Origin: Verrucomicrobiota bacterium
GTDB lineage: Bacteria > Verrucomicrobiota > Verrucomicrobiia > Limisphaerales > Pedosphaeraceae
Length of the DNA: 64,000 bases
Assembly: GCA_021325145.1 (NCBI GenBank)
Contig: JAJPHR010000056.1
Location: 183,144-247,143 of the forward strand
Reading direction: 5' to 3'
Below the pieces are notes generated by a model. The model was not told the DNA's origin and ran no database searches. It saw only the letters and a program-made list of their open reading frames with translations. The translations under genes were made by a program, and so were the position numbers. Shown in pieces: positions 9,290 through 18,544 of the stretch (position 1 is the stretch's first letter; the number at the start of each line of letters is the position of its first letter).

Positions 9290-10027
9290 TTACGGTTTCG
9301 CCGTAATCGGCCGCACCTTGATGTTCCGGAACATCACCTGGCCATGATCGCCCTGGAGCGCGAGGTAGCCAATGTCTGATTTGGCAAAATTGGGCATTTT
9401 ACCAAATTTGCTCTTGGCCACGCGCTCGTTGAAGTCGTCGCTATGAAGAACATATTCGAAATACTTCACGCCGTTGATTTCATGAATGCATTTCTCCGGG
9501 CTGACTACGAGGCGGACATGGTTCCATTCACCAACGGGCTTGGTGGCGTCCAGGGTCTTGCCGGTCTTGGGATCATCCGGCGGTTGATACAAGGCATACA
9601 GCCATCCGCAACGGATTTTGTCGGCGGCTTTTTCATTATCCTCAAGCTGAAACTCCGGGCCGGTCGCCCACACCGCTCCACCCTGATCGGTGACGTGATA
9701 CATGATTCCACTATTGCCAGCCTCGGAAATGTTGTAATCCAGTTGCAGTTCAAACCAATCGTATTTGCCCGTGGTTACAATGTCACCCGCATTGTGCGGA
9801 TCAGCGCAAACCAACGCGCCGTCCTTGACCTGCCAACCGGATCGGACCCCGTCCGACTTGAAATTATGCCAGCCGTCGAAGTTGGTCCCATTAAACAACG
9901 ATACCCACCCTTCGGCTTTTTCCTTTTTGGTGAGCGTGTTGGGCTCGGCGGTTTCGGAGTGGTTGGTGACACAAGAGGTAACGGCCAGCGACAACGCGGC
10001 CAGTCCGACGAAATAAATGCGGTTCAT
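9290..10027 (-). CDS. DUF1080 family lipoprotein
   Basis: About 245 residues from the ATG at 10027, which gives a lipoprotein signal MNRIYFVGLAALSLAVTSC with the lipidated cysteine at 19; a longer frame starting at 10156 lacks any signal. The mature part shows EGWVSLFNGTNFDGWHNF, GWQVKDGALVCA, GNSGIMYHV and FRNIKVRPI, the DUF1080 pattern. It is a second, distant paralogue of the protein at 3330-3998 and carries a lipid anchor where the other has a normal signal peptide. The substrate is unknown, perhaps a keto-glycoside. Confidence 0.87.
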   Translation of the reverse strand: MNRIYFVGLAALSLAVTSCVTNHSETAEPNTLTKKEKAEGWVSLFNGTNFDGWHNFKSDGVRSGWQVKDGALVCADPHNAGDIVTTGKYDWFELQLDYNISEAGNSGIMYHVTDQGGAVWATGPEFQLEDNEKAADKIRCGWLYALYQPPDDPKTGKTLDATKPVGEWNHVRLVVSPEKCIHEINGVKYFEYVLHSDDFNERVAKSKFGKMPNFAKSDIGYLALQGDHGQVMFRNIKVRPITAKP

Positions 10028-10358
10028 ATTACGCGCATGTTGGCCGGAAGCCGCAGCTGTCGCAAGTCGGAAATTACGGCGAAATCCTATGGGTTTTGTA
10101 TGGATCCTCGCGCTCAAAGTTGAACGGCCCTCGGGACGCTTAATGATCGCATCCAATCAGATTCTCCGCTGCCGGCGCTTGCTCGCAGATCACGGCATTG
10201 TGGTTCCGGCGGATTATGCTGCGATTCCGTTAAGGGACGAATCGAGCGTGGAGAAAAGATCGATTCGCCCAAACGAAGGACCGCCGGGTTAATTCACTGA
10301 CTTTTCGCAGGCCAGGAACCTGTTGCATCACGGTGTCAAAGTCGGCGTCGTCCTGCGA
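10028..10358. other. Gene-free spacer, 331 bases
   Basis: It separates two minus-strand genes. Open frames here are short and unlike proteins. No repeat of the families seen elsewhere in the window and no clear promoter or terminator was found. Confidence 0.5.
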
Positions 10359-11957
10359 TTATCGCCCATAGACAACCCGCCCATCTGCTACCGTAGCCAT
10401 CACTCGGGTATTCAGTATCTCGCCAGGATCGATTTCAAAAATGTCCCGGTCGAGCATAACCAGATCGGCCAGTTTGCCGGGCGTGATTGTTCCTTTTATG
10501 TGATCGGCGAATTCTGCGTAAGCGGAGCCAATTGTGTAAGCACAAACCGTTTCTTCCACGGTAAGTTTCTGTTCCGGGAACCAGCCCGCCGGGTGTTTGC
10601 CGTCCAAGGTCCGGCGCGTCACAGCCGCATAAACGCCAGTCATGGGATCCAGCGGCGCGACCGTCCAATCCGAACCGAACGCCAGTGTCGCACCAGTTTC
10701 GAGCAATGAGCGAAACGCGTACGTCCCCTGGCAGCGTTCCTTGCCAATGCGTTGCTGACACCAGCGACCGTCATCAATCGCGTGATACGGTTGCATGGAG
10801 GCGATGACGTGTTCGCGGCCAAACCGCGGAATTTCGCTCGAACGGAGATGTTGCGCATGCTCGATGCGAAAGCGACGGTCGCGCGGGCCGTTCGCTGCCG
10901 CCACCTCGCGATAGACGTTCAGGATTTGTTCGTTGGCCCGGTCGCCAATGGCGTGGATGAACACCTGCAACCCCGCGCGATCCGCCGCGAGCACGCGCTT
11001 CAACAGCATGCCTTCGGGAAACATATCGGGACCGGGCAGGCCGCACGTGTCCGGCGTGTCGGTGTATGGTTCGAAAAAAAGTGCCGTGGACGAACCGAGA
11101 CTGCCGTCCGAAAACGCCTTCAACCCGCCGATGCGCAACATATCGTTGCCGAAGGGCGCACGAATGCCGGTATTGCCCAATCGTTCCCAACGGGACAATG
11201 GAGTCAGCCCGTAAATGCGCGTCTTGAGTTGGCCGGATTCGAGCAGCTTCTGGAAAACTCCCACATCGGCGCCAGTGGACATATCCTGCACACTGGTAAC
11301 CCCCAAACTCGCCGCATAATCAGTCGCGGCGCGGGCAGCGGTCAGTTTCTTCTCAAAGGTATTGTCCGGGATGATTTTCTCCACGTACGACATGGCGGCG
11401 TCCTTGAGCAAACCAGTCGGTTCCCCCGCCCCGTCGCGCACGATCATTCCCGCATCCACCTCGCTGGTCGCGCGCGTCACGCCGGCGAGTCTGAGGGCAG
11501 CGCTGTTCGCCAGGGCCATGTGGCCATCCAGCCGACTGACGAAGACCGGGTTGTTCGGCGTTGCGGCATCGATCCATTCCTTGGTCGGCAGCGGCGCGCC
11601 CGGCCAGCGTTCGTGGTCCCATTCCCCACCCAAAATCCATTGACCTGTGGGCACCTTCTCCGAAAAGCGAGCGATGCGCTCGGCGAATTCCTGCGGCGAT
11701 TTGGCATCGCGCAAATCGACGTTCGCCAATTGAAAGCCGCCCATGAGAAAATGAACATGCGCATCATTGAATCCCGGGAGCACCAACTGTCCGCCAGCAT
11801 CAATCGTCCGTGTGCTCCGGCCCGCCAATGTGCGAATGTCCGCCGTTGATCCGACTGCAGCAATTCGGTTCCCAAATATGGCCACCGCCTGCCCGGCAGG
11901 ATTGGCCGGGTCCATCGTTCGCACTTTGGCATTCAATATAACGAGATCAGCGTTCAT
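10359..11957 (-). CDS. Amidohydrolase family 3 (YtcJ-like) protein
   Basis: 532 residues. The N-terminus [15 protein letters not shown] is the usual beta-sandwich of imidazolonepropionase-like hydrolases, followed by the metal site DAHVHF near 64-69, a long insert with [20 protein letters not shown] near 310, RIEHAQHL near 338 and [12 protein letters not shown] near 425, and it closes with the second half of the beta-sandwich. No signal peptide, so cytoplasmic. The family includes N-substituted formamide deformylases and other C-N hydrolases; the exact substrate is not predictable. It stands alone. Confidence 0.9.
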   Translation of the reverse strand: MNADLVILNAKVRTMDPANPAGQAVAIFGNRIAAVGSTADIRTLAGRSTRTIDAGGQLVLPGFNDAHVHFLMGGFQLANVDLRDAKSPQEFAERIARFSEKVPTGQWILGGEWDHERWPGAPLPTKEWIDAATPNNPVFVSRLDGHMALANSAALRLAGVTRATSEVDAGMIVRDGAGEPTGLLKDAAMSYVEKIIPDNTFEKKLTAARAATDYAASLGVTSVQDMSTGADVGVFQKLLESGQLKTRIYGLTPLSRWERLGNTGIRAPFGNDMLRIGGLKAFSDGSLGSSTALFFEPYTDTPDTCGLPGPDMFPEGMLLKRVLAADRAGLQVFIHAIGDRANEQILNVYREVAAANGPRDRRFRIEHAQHLRSSEIPRFGREHVIASMQPYHAIDDGRWCQQRIGKERCQGTYAFRSLLETGATLAFGSDWTVAPLDPMTGVYAAVTRRTLDGKHPAGWFPEQKLTVEETVCAYTIGSAYAEFADHIKGTITPGKLADLVMLDRDIFEIDPGEILNTRVMATVADGRVVYGR

Positions 11958-12050
11958 CGATGGGCTTGTTTATGACAGGTCTGTTGGGCTTGTCACCCGT
12001 GTAAATATGTAATCAGAAAGGAAACTCGCAGGGACTGGACTTCCGTTTGG

Positions 12051-12068
12051 AATCCCGGCTTTAGCCGG
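12051..12068. repeat. Dispersed repeat, family C (CCCGGCTTTAGCCGG)
   Basis: AATCCCGGCTTTAGCCGG, a short palindrome also found near 16380, in reverse near 27040 and in a degenerate form near 56175. It lies upstream of ispH. Confidence 0.6.
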
Positions 12069-12191
12069 TGGCGCGTCGCATTGCCGAGCGGGTTGAGGTC
12101 TCTCGTGTCACCGTGCTCCGCATTTTGGACGCCTTCCCGCGGTTCGCTTTGCGCTGGACTGGTTTACGAACGGTGTTATTGTTTGATCGGT

Positions 12192-13418
12192 ATGTCAACC
12201 CAAGCGCCCCCGGCGCCTCAGAAAATCAACCTCCGCCGTCCCGAAATCATGGAGGCGGTCCAAGCCCAGGTATTGTCACATTATCGCAGCGAATTGGTCG
12301 AGCGCATCCGCGCCAAAGGCCATGTCCTCTCGGCCGACGGCTTGAGCGTAAAGCTCGCGAAGGAATTCGGCTTTTGTTACGGCGTTGAGCGCGCCATTGA
12401 CCTCGCGTACGCCGCGCGCCGAGCTTATCCCGACCGGCGAATTTTCCTGCTCGGCGAAATCATTCACAACCCCGAGGTGAACGACCAAATCGGCCGCCTG
12501 GGAATCGCCACCATCGCCAGCAATCCCCGGGACGAGGAAATCAACCAGTTGCGCCCGGAGGATCTCGTCATTATTCCGGCGTTCGGCACCGAGGTTGCCA
12601 CCCGTCGGAAATTGGAGGAAAAAGGCTGCCTGTTCGTGGACACGACTTGCGGAGATGTCATGAGCGTCTGGAAACGCGTGCGGCAATATTCCAAGGATTC
12701 GGTCACGAGCATCATCCACGGCAAAGCCTGGCACGAGGAAACCAAGGCCACCAGTTCCCAGGCGCGCGCCAACGGCGGCGGGCATTATCTCGTGGTCTTC
12801 ACGCTCGCCGAAACCGATTACGTCTGCAATTACATCCTGAATGGCGGCAACAAGGACGAATTTCTGGCCAAGTTCAAAGGCGCTTATTCGGAAGGCTTTG
12901 ATCCGGACGTCCATTTGCAAGCCATCGGTGTGGCCAACCAAACCACGATGCTCCGCGGCGAAACCGAAGACGTCCAGCGCCGGTTGAAAAATGCGATGAT
13001 CCAGAAGTTTGGCGCCGGCGAAATCGAGAAGCATTTCCGCTTTTTCGACACCATTTGCGGCGCAACCCAGGACCGCCAGGATGCGCTCGAAAAACTCTTG
13101 CGCGAACCCATGGACCTGCTGGTGGTTATTGGCGGTTACAACTCCTCCAACACCTCTCATCTCGCCGAGATGGGCGAGGCCAAGCTGCCCACTTATTTCA
13201 TCAAGAACGCCGCCAAAATGGTTTCGGACAAACTGATCGTCCATTACGATCAGCACAAGGGCAAGGAAGTCGAAACCCAGAATTGGCTGCCCGCGGGCCC
13301 GATTACGGTCGGCATCACCGCCGGGGCTTCCTGCCCCAATAACCTGATCGAAGATACGATTCGGCGGCTGTTCGAACTAAGGGGCATTTCGGTGAAGGAA
13401 TTGTTGGAAGGCAATTAG
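12192..13418 (+). CDS. ispH: 4-hydroxy-3-methylbut-2-enyl diphosphate reductase (IspH)
   Basis: 408 residues from the ATG at 12192 (MSTQAPPAPQ); the longer frame from 12081 adds unlike sequence. The [4Fe-4S] cysteines are visible in EFGFCYGVERA, VDTTCGDVM and TAGASCPNNL, with FFDTICGATQDRQ as a further conserved block. It is longer than the E. coli enzyme (about 316 residues) and matches the long type known from cyanobacteria, plants and some other phyla. It performs the last step of the MEP isoprenoid pathway, making IPP and DMAPP. No other MEP gene is nearby. Confidence 0.95.
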   Translation: MSTQAPPAPQKINLRRPEIMEAVQAQVLSHYRSELVERIRAKGHVLSADGLSVKLAKEFGFCYGVERAIDLAYAARRAYPDRRIFLLGEIIHNPEVNDQIGRLGIATIASNPRDEEINQLRPEDLVIIPAFGTEVATRRKLEEKGCLFVDTTCGDVMSVWKRVRQYSKDSVTSIIHGKAWHEETKATSSQARANGGGHYLVVFTLAETDYVCNYILNGGNKDEFLAKFKGAYSEGFDPDVHLQAIGVANQTTMLRGETEDVQRRLKNAMIQKFGAGEIEKHFRFFDTICGATQDRQDALEKLLREPMDLLVVIGGYNSSNTSHLAEMGEAKLPTYFIKNAAKMVSDKLIVHYDQHKGKEVETQNWLPAGPITVGITAGASCPNNLIEDTIRRLFELRGISVKELLEGN

Positions 13419-13435
13419 GAGTGAGGGCGGAAATT

Positions 13436-13582
13436 AATACCAAGCACCAAGCGGCAGGCGCCAGAAAAACACCAAGTCCCAAACTTCAAAAGCTGCTTCC
13501 GAGTTTCGTCGCGGCTTCTTCGATTTGGCGCTTGGGAGTTGGTGTTTCTGTGAAGCTTGGTGTTTGGCGCTTGGAGGTTCGC
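13436..13582. repeat. Dispersed repeat, family D (CACCAAGCACCAA / TTGGTGTTTGG), quasi-palindromic
   Basis: The left part is rich in ACCAAGCACCAAG and CACCAAGTCCCAA; the right part is rich in the complement, for example GGGAGTTGGTGTTTCTG and CTTGGTGTTTGGCGCTTGG, so the whole spacer between ispH and the dGTPase gene is an imperfect inverted repeat. Related copies occur near 20330 and 52221. Confidence 0.7.
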
Positions 13583-13591
13583 TGAAAGCGC

Positions 13592-14743
13592 ATGCCCCGT
13601 AACCGCGAAGAACTCGAGCAGATGGAGCGGCGGAACCTCGCGCCTTATGCGCAGTTCAGTGCCGACTCTCGCGGCCGCAAATACCCCGAACCGCCCCCGG
13701 AATGGCGCACGCAATATCAGCGCGACCGTGACCGCGTCATTCATTCCCGGGCCTTTCGGCGGCTCGAATACAAAACCCAGGTTTTCCTCAACGGCACCGG
13801 CGATCACCTGCGCACGCGCCTGACCCACACGATGGAAGTGGCGGCCATCACCCGCAACATCGCCCGCGCCTTAAGACTCAACGAAGACCTCGCCGAGACC
13901 ATCGCCCTCGCTCACGATCTCGGACATTCGCCGTTCGGCCACAAGGGAGAAACCGTCCTGAACAAGCTGATGAAACGGCACGGCGGCTTCGAGCACAACC
14001 GCCACAGTTTGCGCATCGTGGAGGAATTGGAGCAAAAATATCCGGGCTTCCCCGGGCTGAACCTGAGCTGGGAAGTGCGCGAAGGGCTCATCAAACATTA
14101 CACCAGTTACGATCACCCGAGCAAACGCAAGGGCTTCGACGCCAAATCGTCCTCGCTCGAAGCACAGGTCGCCAACCTCGCTGATGAACTCACCTATTGC
14201 AGCCACGATCTCGACGACGGCCTGGATTCCGGTTTGTTGTCCGAGAAGCAGCTCAATCGCGAAGTGCGCCTCTGGCGTCAAGCCGCGCGCACGGTCAGGA
14301 ATGAATACGGCGAACTGCCGGATGAGTGCCGGCGTTATTTCATCATCCGCTGCATCATTGATCTGCAGGTCAAGGACGTGGTCGAAACCACGGAAGCGCA
14401 CATTCTCAAAGCGGACGTGCAGAGCGCGGACGATGTTCGTTTGCAACCCCGGTCGCTGGTTCAACACAGCCCTGAACGGCGCGAACTGAACCTGGAACTG
14501 CGCGATTTCCTGTATCAAAACCTGTACTACAACCCCGTGGTCCACGGCCCAAATTTGCGCGCCGTCCGCATGCTCGATGATTTGTTCAACTACTACCTCA
14601 AGCATCCCGGGCAAGTCGGCGAACAAACCCGCAAACGTTTTCGCAAAGAAGGCCGCCACCGCGCCATCTGTGATTACCTCGCCGGCATGACCGACCGCTA
14701 CGCCATGCAGGAGCATGAGCGGGTGTTTGGGCCGACGCCGTAG
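13592..14743 (+). CDS. dgt: Deoxyguanosinetriphosphate triphosphohydrolase-like HD protein
   Basis: 383 residues. The N-terminal block RDRVIHSRAFRRLEYKTQVF leads to RTRLTHTMEV (first histidine of the HD site), AHDLGHSPFGHKGE (the HD pair) and FEHNRHSLRIVE, all typical of the dGTPase-like family. The enzyme removes triphosphate from dNTPs and so controls dNTP pools; some members restrict phage. The usual central EF/helix region with ELTYCSHDLDDGLDSGLL is present, giving a complete protein. A stem-loop follows the stop. Confidence 0.9.
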   Translation: MPRNREELEQMERRNLAPYAQFSADSRGRKYPEPPPEWRTQYQRDRDRVIHSRAFRRLEYKTQVFLNGTGDHLRTRLTHTMEVAAITRNIARALRLNEDLAETIALAHDLGHSPFGHKGETVLNKLMKRHGGFEHNRHSLRIVEELEQKYPGFPGLNLSWEVREGLIKHYTSYDHPSKRKGFDAKSSSLEAQVANLADELTYCSHDLDDGLDSGLLSEKQLNREVRLWRQAARTVRNEYGELPDECRRYFIIRCIIDLQVKDVVETTEAHILKADVQSADDVRLQPRSLVQHSPERRELNLELRDFLYQNLYYNPVVHGPNLRAVRMLDDLFNYYLKHPGQVGEQTRKRFRKEGRHRAICDYLAGMTDRYAMQEHERVFGPTP

Positions 14744-14763
14744 GAAACCAAGCTCCAAACACC

Positions 14764-14781
14764 GGGAAGAGCCGGCTTCCC
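14764..14781. terminator. Stem-loop between convergent genes
   Basis: GGGAAG-AGCCGG-CTTCCC forms a 6-bp stem between the ends of the dGTPase gene and the minus-strand membrane protein gene. There is no strong T tract, so it is a weak candidate. Confidence 0.4.
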
Positions 14782-14803
14782 CCGGTCCTTAAAATCCGCC
14801 CGT

Positions 14804-15520
14804 TCACTGCGCCTCCGGTTTCTTCGGCGTAATAACAATTTTCCCATCCTTGATCTGGATGGTTTCAAACCGGCTGATCGCGGCGGCGTTCGAGGGATTG
14901 TTCTGCATGCCTTGGGTAAAATTCACCTGCCTGAGATGGGACATGAGCTCATCCGGCAACGGCTTGCCTTTGACTTCCAGCGCATCGATGAAAACCGAAA
15001 GCTGCTGGTTGGTGAGCATGGCTTTAAACGCCACCGCGCCGTTCAGATACCGCCCTTCCGTGTGAATGAACGGCACGCGCAGGATCTTGTCCGCGCGCAA
15101 ACTGACCTGTCCCTCGATACGATCGCCTCCGACTCCGACGTGCAGCCCATTTTGAAAAGTCTTCATCTGGGCTGTGCCGGAGGAAAAGGCGTCATTCAGC
15201 AGGCCGTTTAAATCCCGGCCCGTCAACACCAGCGGTGGGGCATTGCTGCCCGCATCGAGCGCCTGGCTGAACGCGCTCAACCGGTCCTTCAAAGCTTTGA
15301 GTTCCTCGGCCGGCATTTCCTCGTGAGGCAGCGCCATCGGTTGCGTGTCCGTGTATTCCGCGATCTTGGCGTTCCAAAGCTTGATGTAATGGCCCATCAC
15401 CAGCACAAACGTCGTCCCGATCACGAATACGAACACCAGGCTGATGATGCAGCCGTAGAAAAAACAGCCGCGCCCTTTGGGCGGCGTGGTTCCGGACGGG
15501 GTAATGGTTGGCGTGGTCAT
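14804..15520 (-). CDS. Single-pass membrane protein of unknown function
   Basis: About 238 residues. A short cytoplasmic N-terminus with prolines is followed by one membrane helix (about residues 17-42, CFFYGCIISLVFVFVIG) and an outer domain of about 190 residues with no motif I recognise; it has LVLTGRDLNGLLND and a charged C-terminus. I chose the ATG at 15520 because it overlaps the carbonic anhydrase stop as ATGA, with GGAAG just upstream; the ATG at 15529 is also possible. The coupling implies a joint role with the carbonic anhydrase, but the function is unknown. Confidence 0.75.
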   Translation of the reverse strand: MTTPTITPSGTTPPKGRGCFFYGCIISLVFVFVIGTTFVLVMGHYIKLWNAKIAEYTDTQPMALPHEEMPAEELKALKDRLSAFSQALDAGSNAPPLVLTGRDLNGLLNDAFSSGTAQMKTFQNGLHVGVGGDRIEGQVSLRADKILRVPFIHTEGRYLNGAVAFKAMLTNQQLSVFIDALEVKGKPLPDELMSHLRQVNFTQGMQNNPSNAAAISRFETIQIKDGKIVITPKKPEAQ

Positions 15521-16362
15521 TTCTTCCATTTTCGAACGTTAATTGTTGGCCGAATCGGAGGCGGCAGGGGGAGTTTTTTGGGCGGAACCGGCGCTGGCGG
15601 TGCCACCGGCGGCTTCGGCGGCTCGGGCGCTTTGATTTCCATCGATTGGATTTCGTGCGAGAGCCAGTCCTTGCCTGCGGTGGCGAGTTCACCAATTTTC
15701 GTTTCCGGAAATTTCATCTCCCCGATCTTGAATTCCGCGAACGATTTGAACGCGCCCAACTCCTGCCCGGCCAACGCGGACAGCGATTGAACGGACGGCG
15801 CGGCAGCCGTTTCCAAAGTCTGATAACCGTTCACCACCCATTCCAGCCTGCCGGTTTCGATTTCCACCATCAATCCATGCACCGGCACCCTGGGCCCGAT
15901 GAGCGGGCTGTGCCGGACAAAGTCAGCCGCTTTGATGACATTCTGGCGCTCGCTCGCGAACAGGCCGAAATACTCGGTTAAATTGTCCGGCAACGCCGTT
16001 CGGTCAACGCCCAGCTTGCGAAAAGCGTCGGTCAATGCCGAAGTCGAGGTTTTGCAAACCAGGCAATCGTTGTGGCCAATGACCGCAATTTCCTTCGCCC
16101 CCTTGACCGCGCAAGCCAGGGCCAGGGAACGCATCGTGCTGCTGAGCGGCCCGGTGATGATATTGCCCGCGTTGCGCAACCAGATGAACTTTTCCTTGGG
16201 CAGCCCGAGCACCTCGGGAAACAACGGATTCAACCGGGGATCGATGCACGTGAGCGCCGCCAGCGGCAGCGACTCGGCAAACTCCGCCGGATGCAGCCCC
16301 GCCGAGGCATCCCCCGCCAGCGCCCGGTGGTTCGCGTCAATGATGGCTTCAAAGAGTCGCAC
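15517..16362 (-). CDS. Beta-class carbonic anhydrase-like protein with proline-rich tail
   Basis: 281 residues. The zinc ligands of beta-carbonic anhydrases are seen as CIDPR at 39-43 and GHNDC with H97 and C100; FIWLRNAGNII and AVIGHNDC are family strands. The catalytic domain ends near 190. The last 90 residues are an extension closing with a proline-rich stretch (PEPPKPPVAPPAPVPPKK) and a basic end. The family hydrates CO2 to bicarbonate. The extension is not part of standard enzymes and could anchor or bind a partner, perhaps the coupled membrane protein downstream. Confidence 0.82.
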   Translation of the reverse strand: MRLFEAIIDANHRALAGDASAGLHPAEFAESLPLAALTCIDPRLNPLFPEVLGLPKEKFIWLRNAGNIITGPLSSTMRSLALACAVKGAKEIAVIGHNDCLVCKTSTSALTDAFRKLGVDRTALPDNLTEYFGLFASERQNVIKAADFVRHSPLIGPRVPVHGLMVEIETGRLEWVVNGYQTLETAAAPSVQSLSALAGQELGAFKSFAEFKIGEMKFPETKIGELATAGKDWLSHEIQSMEIKAPEPPKPPVAPPAPVPPKKLPLPPPIRPTINVRKWKK

Positions 16363-16374
16363 GATGTGTGAAGG

Positions 16375-16401
16375 TATGGAGTCCCGGCTTTAGCCGGCAG
16401 G
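16375..16401. repeat. Dispersed repeat, family C
   Basis: GTATGGAGTCCCGGCTTTAG and the following CCGGCAGG; the same words appear reversed near 27040-27061. It lies just upstream of the carbonic anhydrase start. Confidence 0.55.
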
Positions 16402-16493
16402 ATTTCCGCCAGCTTGAACGCGCTTGAGTTTTCAGTTCATGGTGTTGTCGCAAGCCTTGCCGCCTGAAGGCGAAACCCGATGTTTGGTTGCTC

Positions 16494-16736
16494 TCATGCG
16501 GTGGATCTTCGGGTTCCCCGTCCGGCAACAAAATAAATGATCGCTCCCAAAAAATGCGTCAGGGCGATCACCAACACCCACACGATTTTCTCGTCGTCCC
16601 TGATGCGGTCGTTCTTGACGCAATCGATCAGCATCCAGATCCAAAACACAAAACTCAACACGGCCAGCGGGATAACGAGCAATATCGCGAGCAGCAGAAA
16701 TATTTCGCCACCGCCGAGAGTTAAAAAGCCCAACAT
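16494..16736 (-). CDS. PLDc_N-type small membrane protein
   Basis: 80 residues with two hydrophobic helices and the core FWIWMLIDCVKN..KIVWVLVIALTHFLGAIIYF, the cardiolipin-synthase N-terminal (PLDc_N) pattern as a free-standing protein. It is the last gene of the flotillin operon, 27 bases after its sister gene. The role is unknown; partners are probably membrane proteins. Confidence 0.8.
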   Translation of the reverse strand: MLGFLTLGGGEIFLLLAILLVIPLAVLSFVFWIWMLIDCVKNDRIRDDEKIVWVLVIALTHFLGAIIYFVAGRGTRRSTA

Positions 16737-16763
16737 GCAATCCTCCTTTCGCGTTTCATGGCA

Positions 16764-16970
16764 CTATTTACGCCCCACAATAAGGTAAAGCACAGAGCCG
16801 ATACATGGCACAAAAATAATGACCAGAACCCAAACGATCCTTTCGTTGGAGCTCAAAGTTGGGTTCTTAATGCAGTCGATCAATGCCCATAACCAAATCA
16901 CAAAGGTTACGGCTGAAAACAGCAATCCGAACAGCCCACTAATAAACAAGAATCCAAGCATGCCTGTCAT
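16764..16970 (-). CDS. PLDc_N-type small membrane protein
   Basis: 68 residues, two membrane helices, core FVIWLWALIDCIKN..ERIVWVLVIIFVPCIGSVLYLIVG. It is a paralogue of the next gene downstream and of the protein at 44316-44588. It starts 24 bases after the full flotillin gene, so it is probably co-transcribed. An internal ATG three residues in is another possible start. Confidence 0.78.
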   Translation of the reverse strand: MTGMLGFLFISGLFGLLFSAVTFVIWLWALIDCIKNPTLSSNERIVWVLVIIFVPCIGSVLYLIVGRK

Positions 16971-16994
16971 AATCGTTCTCCTTTATAAGCTATT

Positions 16995-18527
16995 TTAGCT
17001 CGACTTGCTTCTCTCATCATCCCTCTCCATGGCTTTTTTAAGGGAAGGCACCTGTTCGAGCAATTTCTCGAACTTGATGCCGGTCAAACTTTCAATCACG
17101 GGCGGCAACTGGCTCACGATCTGCGTGACGTCGCCGGTCAGCTTGCTCGCGCCGCCGCCGTTTCCGTTGCCGCTGTTGATGATCACCATCTTCTCCATCT
17201 TGGAAAGCGGCTCGCTGATTCGGCCCGCGACGTCCGGCAAGATGCGGATGATCATCTCGATGACCGCCGCCTCGTTGTATTGCTTGAAAGATTCGGCTTT
17301 CAACTTCATCGCCTCCGCCGTGGCGGAGCCTTGCGCTTCAATAATGGCCGCCTCGGCCAAACCGCGCGCCTTGTTGGCTTCCGCTTCCGCCAGTCCCGTG
17401 GCCTTGGCCACATCGGCGTTGGCAAAGCCAGTTGCCTTGGAGGCCGCTGCCGCACCGGCCGCCTCGGCTTCCAACTGAAACTTCTTCGCGGTGGCCAGCG
17501 TTTCCACGCGATAGCGTTCCGCATCGGCCGGCTTTTGCACCATGGCTTCGAGTTCGCGCTGTTTGCGGAGGATTTCCTGCTGTTGCAACTCAATCATCTT
17601 CTGCTTCTCCACGATGCTGACCTGCACCTCTTCCGCCTTGACCAATTGTCCGGTCTTGAACTTTTGCAAATCGTACGCCAGGTCAGCCTCCGCTTTCTTC
17701 TGATTCACCGCCGCCTGGTATTGCGCCACGTTGGACTGATAATCACGCTGGGCTTCGGCAATCTTGCTGTCCGCCTGAAACTTCGCCTCCTGCCCGGCCT
17801 GAGTGGCCTGGGAGGAACGAACCATCGCGTCGCGGTCAGCTTCCGCCTGGGCGATCTGCGCGTCGCGTTTGACTTGCGAAATCCGCGGCTTGCCCAACGC
17901 TTCCAAATAACCCTGTGAATCGCGAATGTCGCGAATCGTGAAACTCACGATGGACAAGCCCATGTTGGCCATGTCCCCGGCGGCAACCTCCTGCACTTTC
18001 GAGGCGAACGCATCGCGGTTCTGATAAATGTCCTCCACCGTCATGGTACCCAGAATGGCGCGCAAATGGCCCTCCAGGGTTTGCGTCGCGACATTCTTGA
18101 TCTCGTCAGTGGATTTGCTCAAGAACTGCTCGGCGGCGGTCGCCACGGAAACATCATCGCCCTTAACCTTGACCTGCGCCACGCCATCCACCTTCACCGG
18201 CACTCCTTTGCTGGTATAGACTTCGGGGGTCTGCACATCGATGGTCAACAACTCCAGCGACAGAATATCCACTTTCTCCACGACCGGATAAACAAACGTA
18301 CCGCCGCCCTTGACGATGCGAAAACCGCGCACGTGCTCGGTGCCGTCGGGGTCCAGATATTTATGCCGCTTGCCGGAAACAACCAGCACCTGGTTGGGAC
18401 CGACTTTGGTGTAACGGCTAAGGACGACGACGATCAGCAGGAAGATAACCAGCGCGCCCACAGCGGCGGCGATGATCACAAACGTGCTGGTCAGGAAGGA
18501 TTCGGCCAGGATGGGAGTCAGGTTCAT
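16995..18527 (-). CDS. Flotillin-like SPFH-domain protein
   Basis: 510 residues. An N-terminal membrane helix (about 15-38) is followed by the SPFH/band 7 domain (about 45-225: GPNQVLVVSGKRHKYLDPDG, GTFVYPVVEKVDILSLELLT) and a long coiled coil rich in Ala/Glu (about 230-430, with repeats such as EAEANKARGLAEAAIIEAQG). This is the flotillin architecture. Flotillins form oligomers that mark ordered membrane patches. The gene follows a short flotillin copy and an NfeD-like gene, as in the yuaF-floT arrangement of Bacillus, which supports the call. Confidence 0.92.
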   Translation of the reverse strand: MNLTPILAESFLTSTFVIIAAAVGALVIFLLIVVVLSRYTKVGPNQVLVVSGKRHKYLDPDGTEHVRGFRIVKGGGTFVYPVVEKVDILSLELLTIDVQTPEVYTSKGVPVKVDGVAQVKVKGDDVSVATAAEQFLSKSTDEIKNVATQTLEGHLRAILGTMTVEDIYQNRDAFASKVQEVAAGDMANMGLSIVSFTIRDIRDSQGYLEALGKPRISQVKRDAQIAQAEADRDAMVRSSQATQAGQEAKFQADSKIAEAQRDYQSNVAQYQAAVNQKKAEADLAYDLQKFKTGQLVKAEEVQVSIVEKQKMIELQQQEILRKQRELEAMVQKPADAERYRVETLATAKKFQLEAEAAGAAAASKATGFANADVAKATGLAEAEANKARGLAEAAIIEAQGSATAEAMKLKAESFKQYNEAAVIEMIIRILPDVAGRISEPLSKMEKMVIINSGNGNGGGASKLTGDVTQIVSQLPPVIESLTGIKFEKLLEQVPSLKKAMERDDERSKSS

Positions 18528-18544
18528 AATGGGTTTCGAGTGAT

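Noticed and set aside
12276..13256. Minus-strand open frame antisense to ispH
   Set aside because: IspH is certain on the plus strand; the antisense frame has no recognisable motif.
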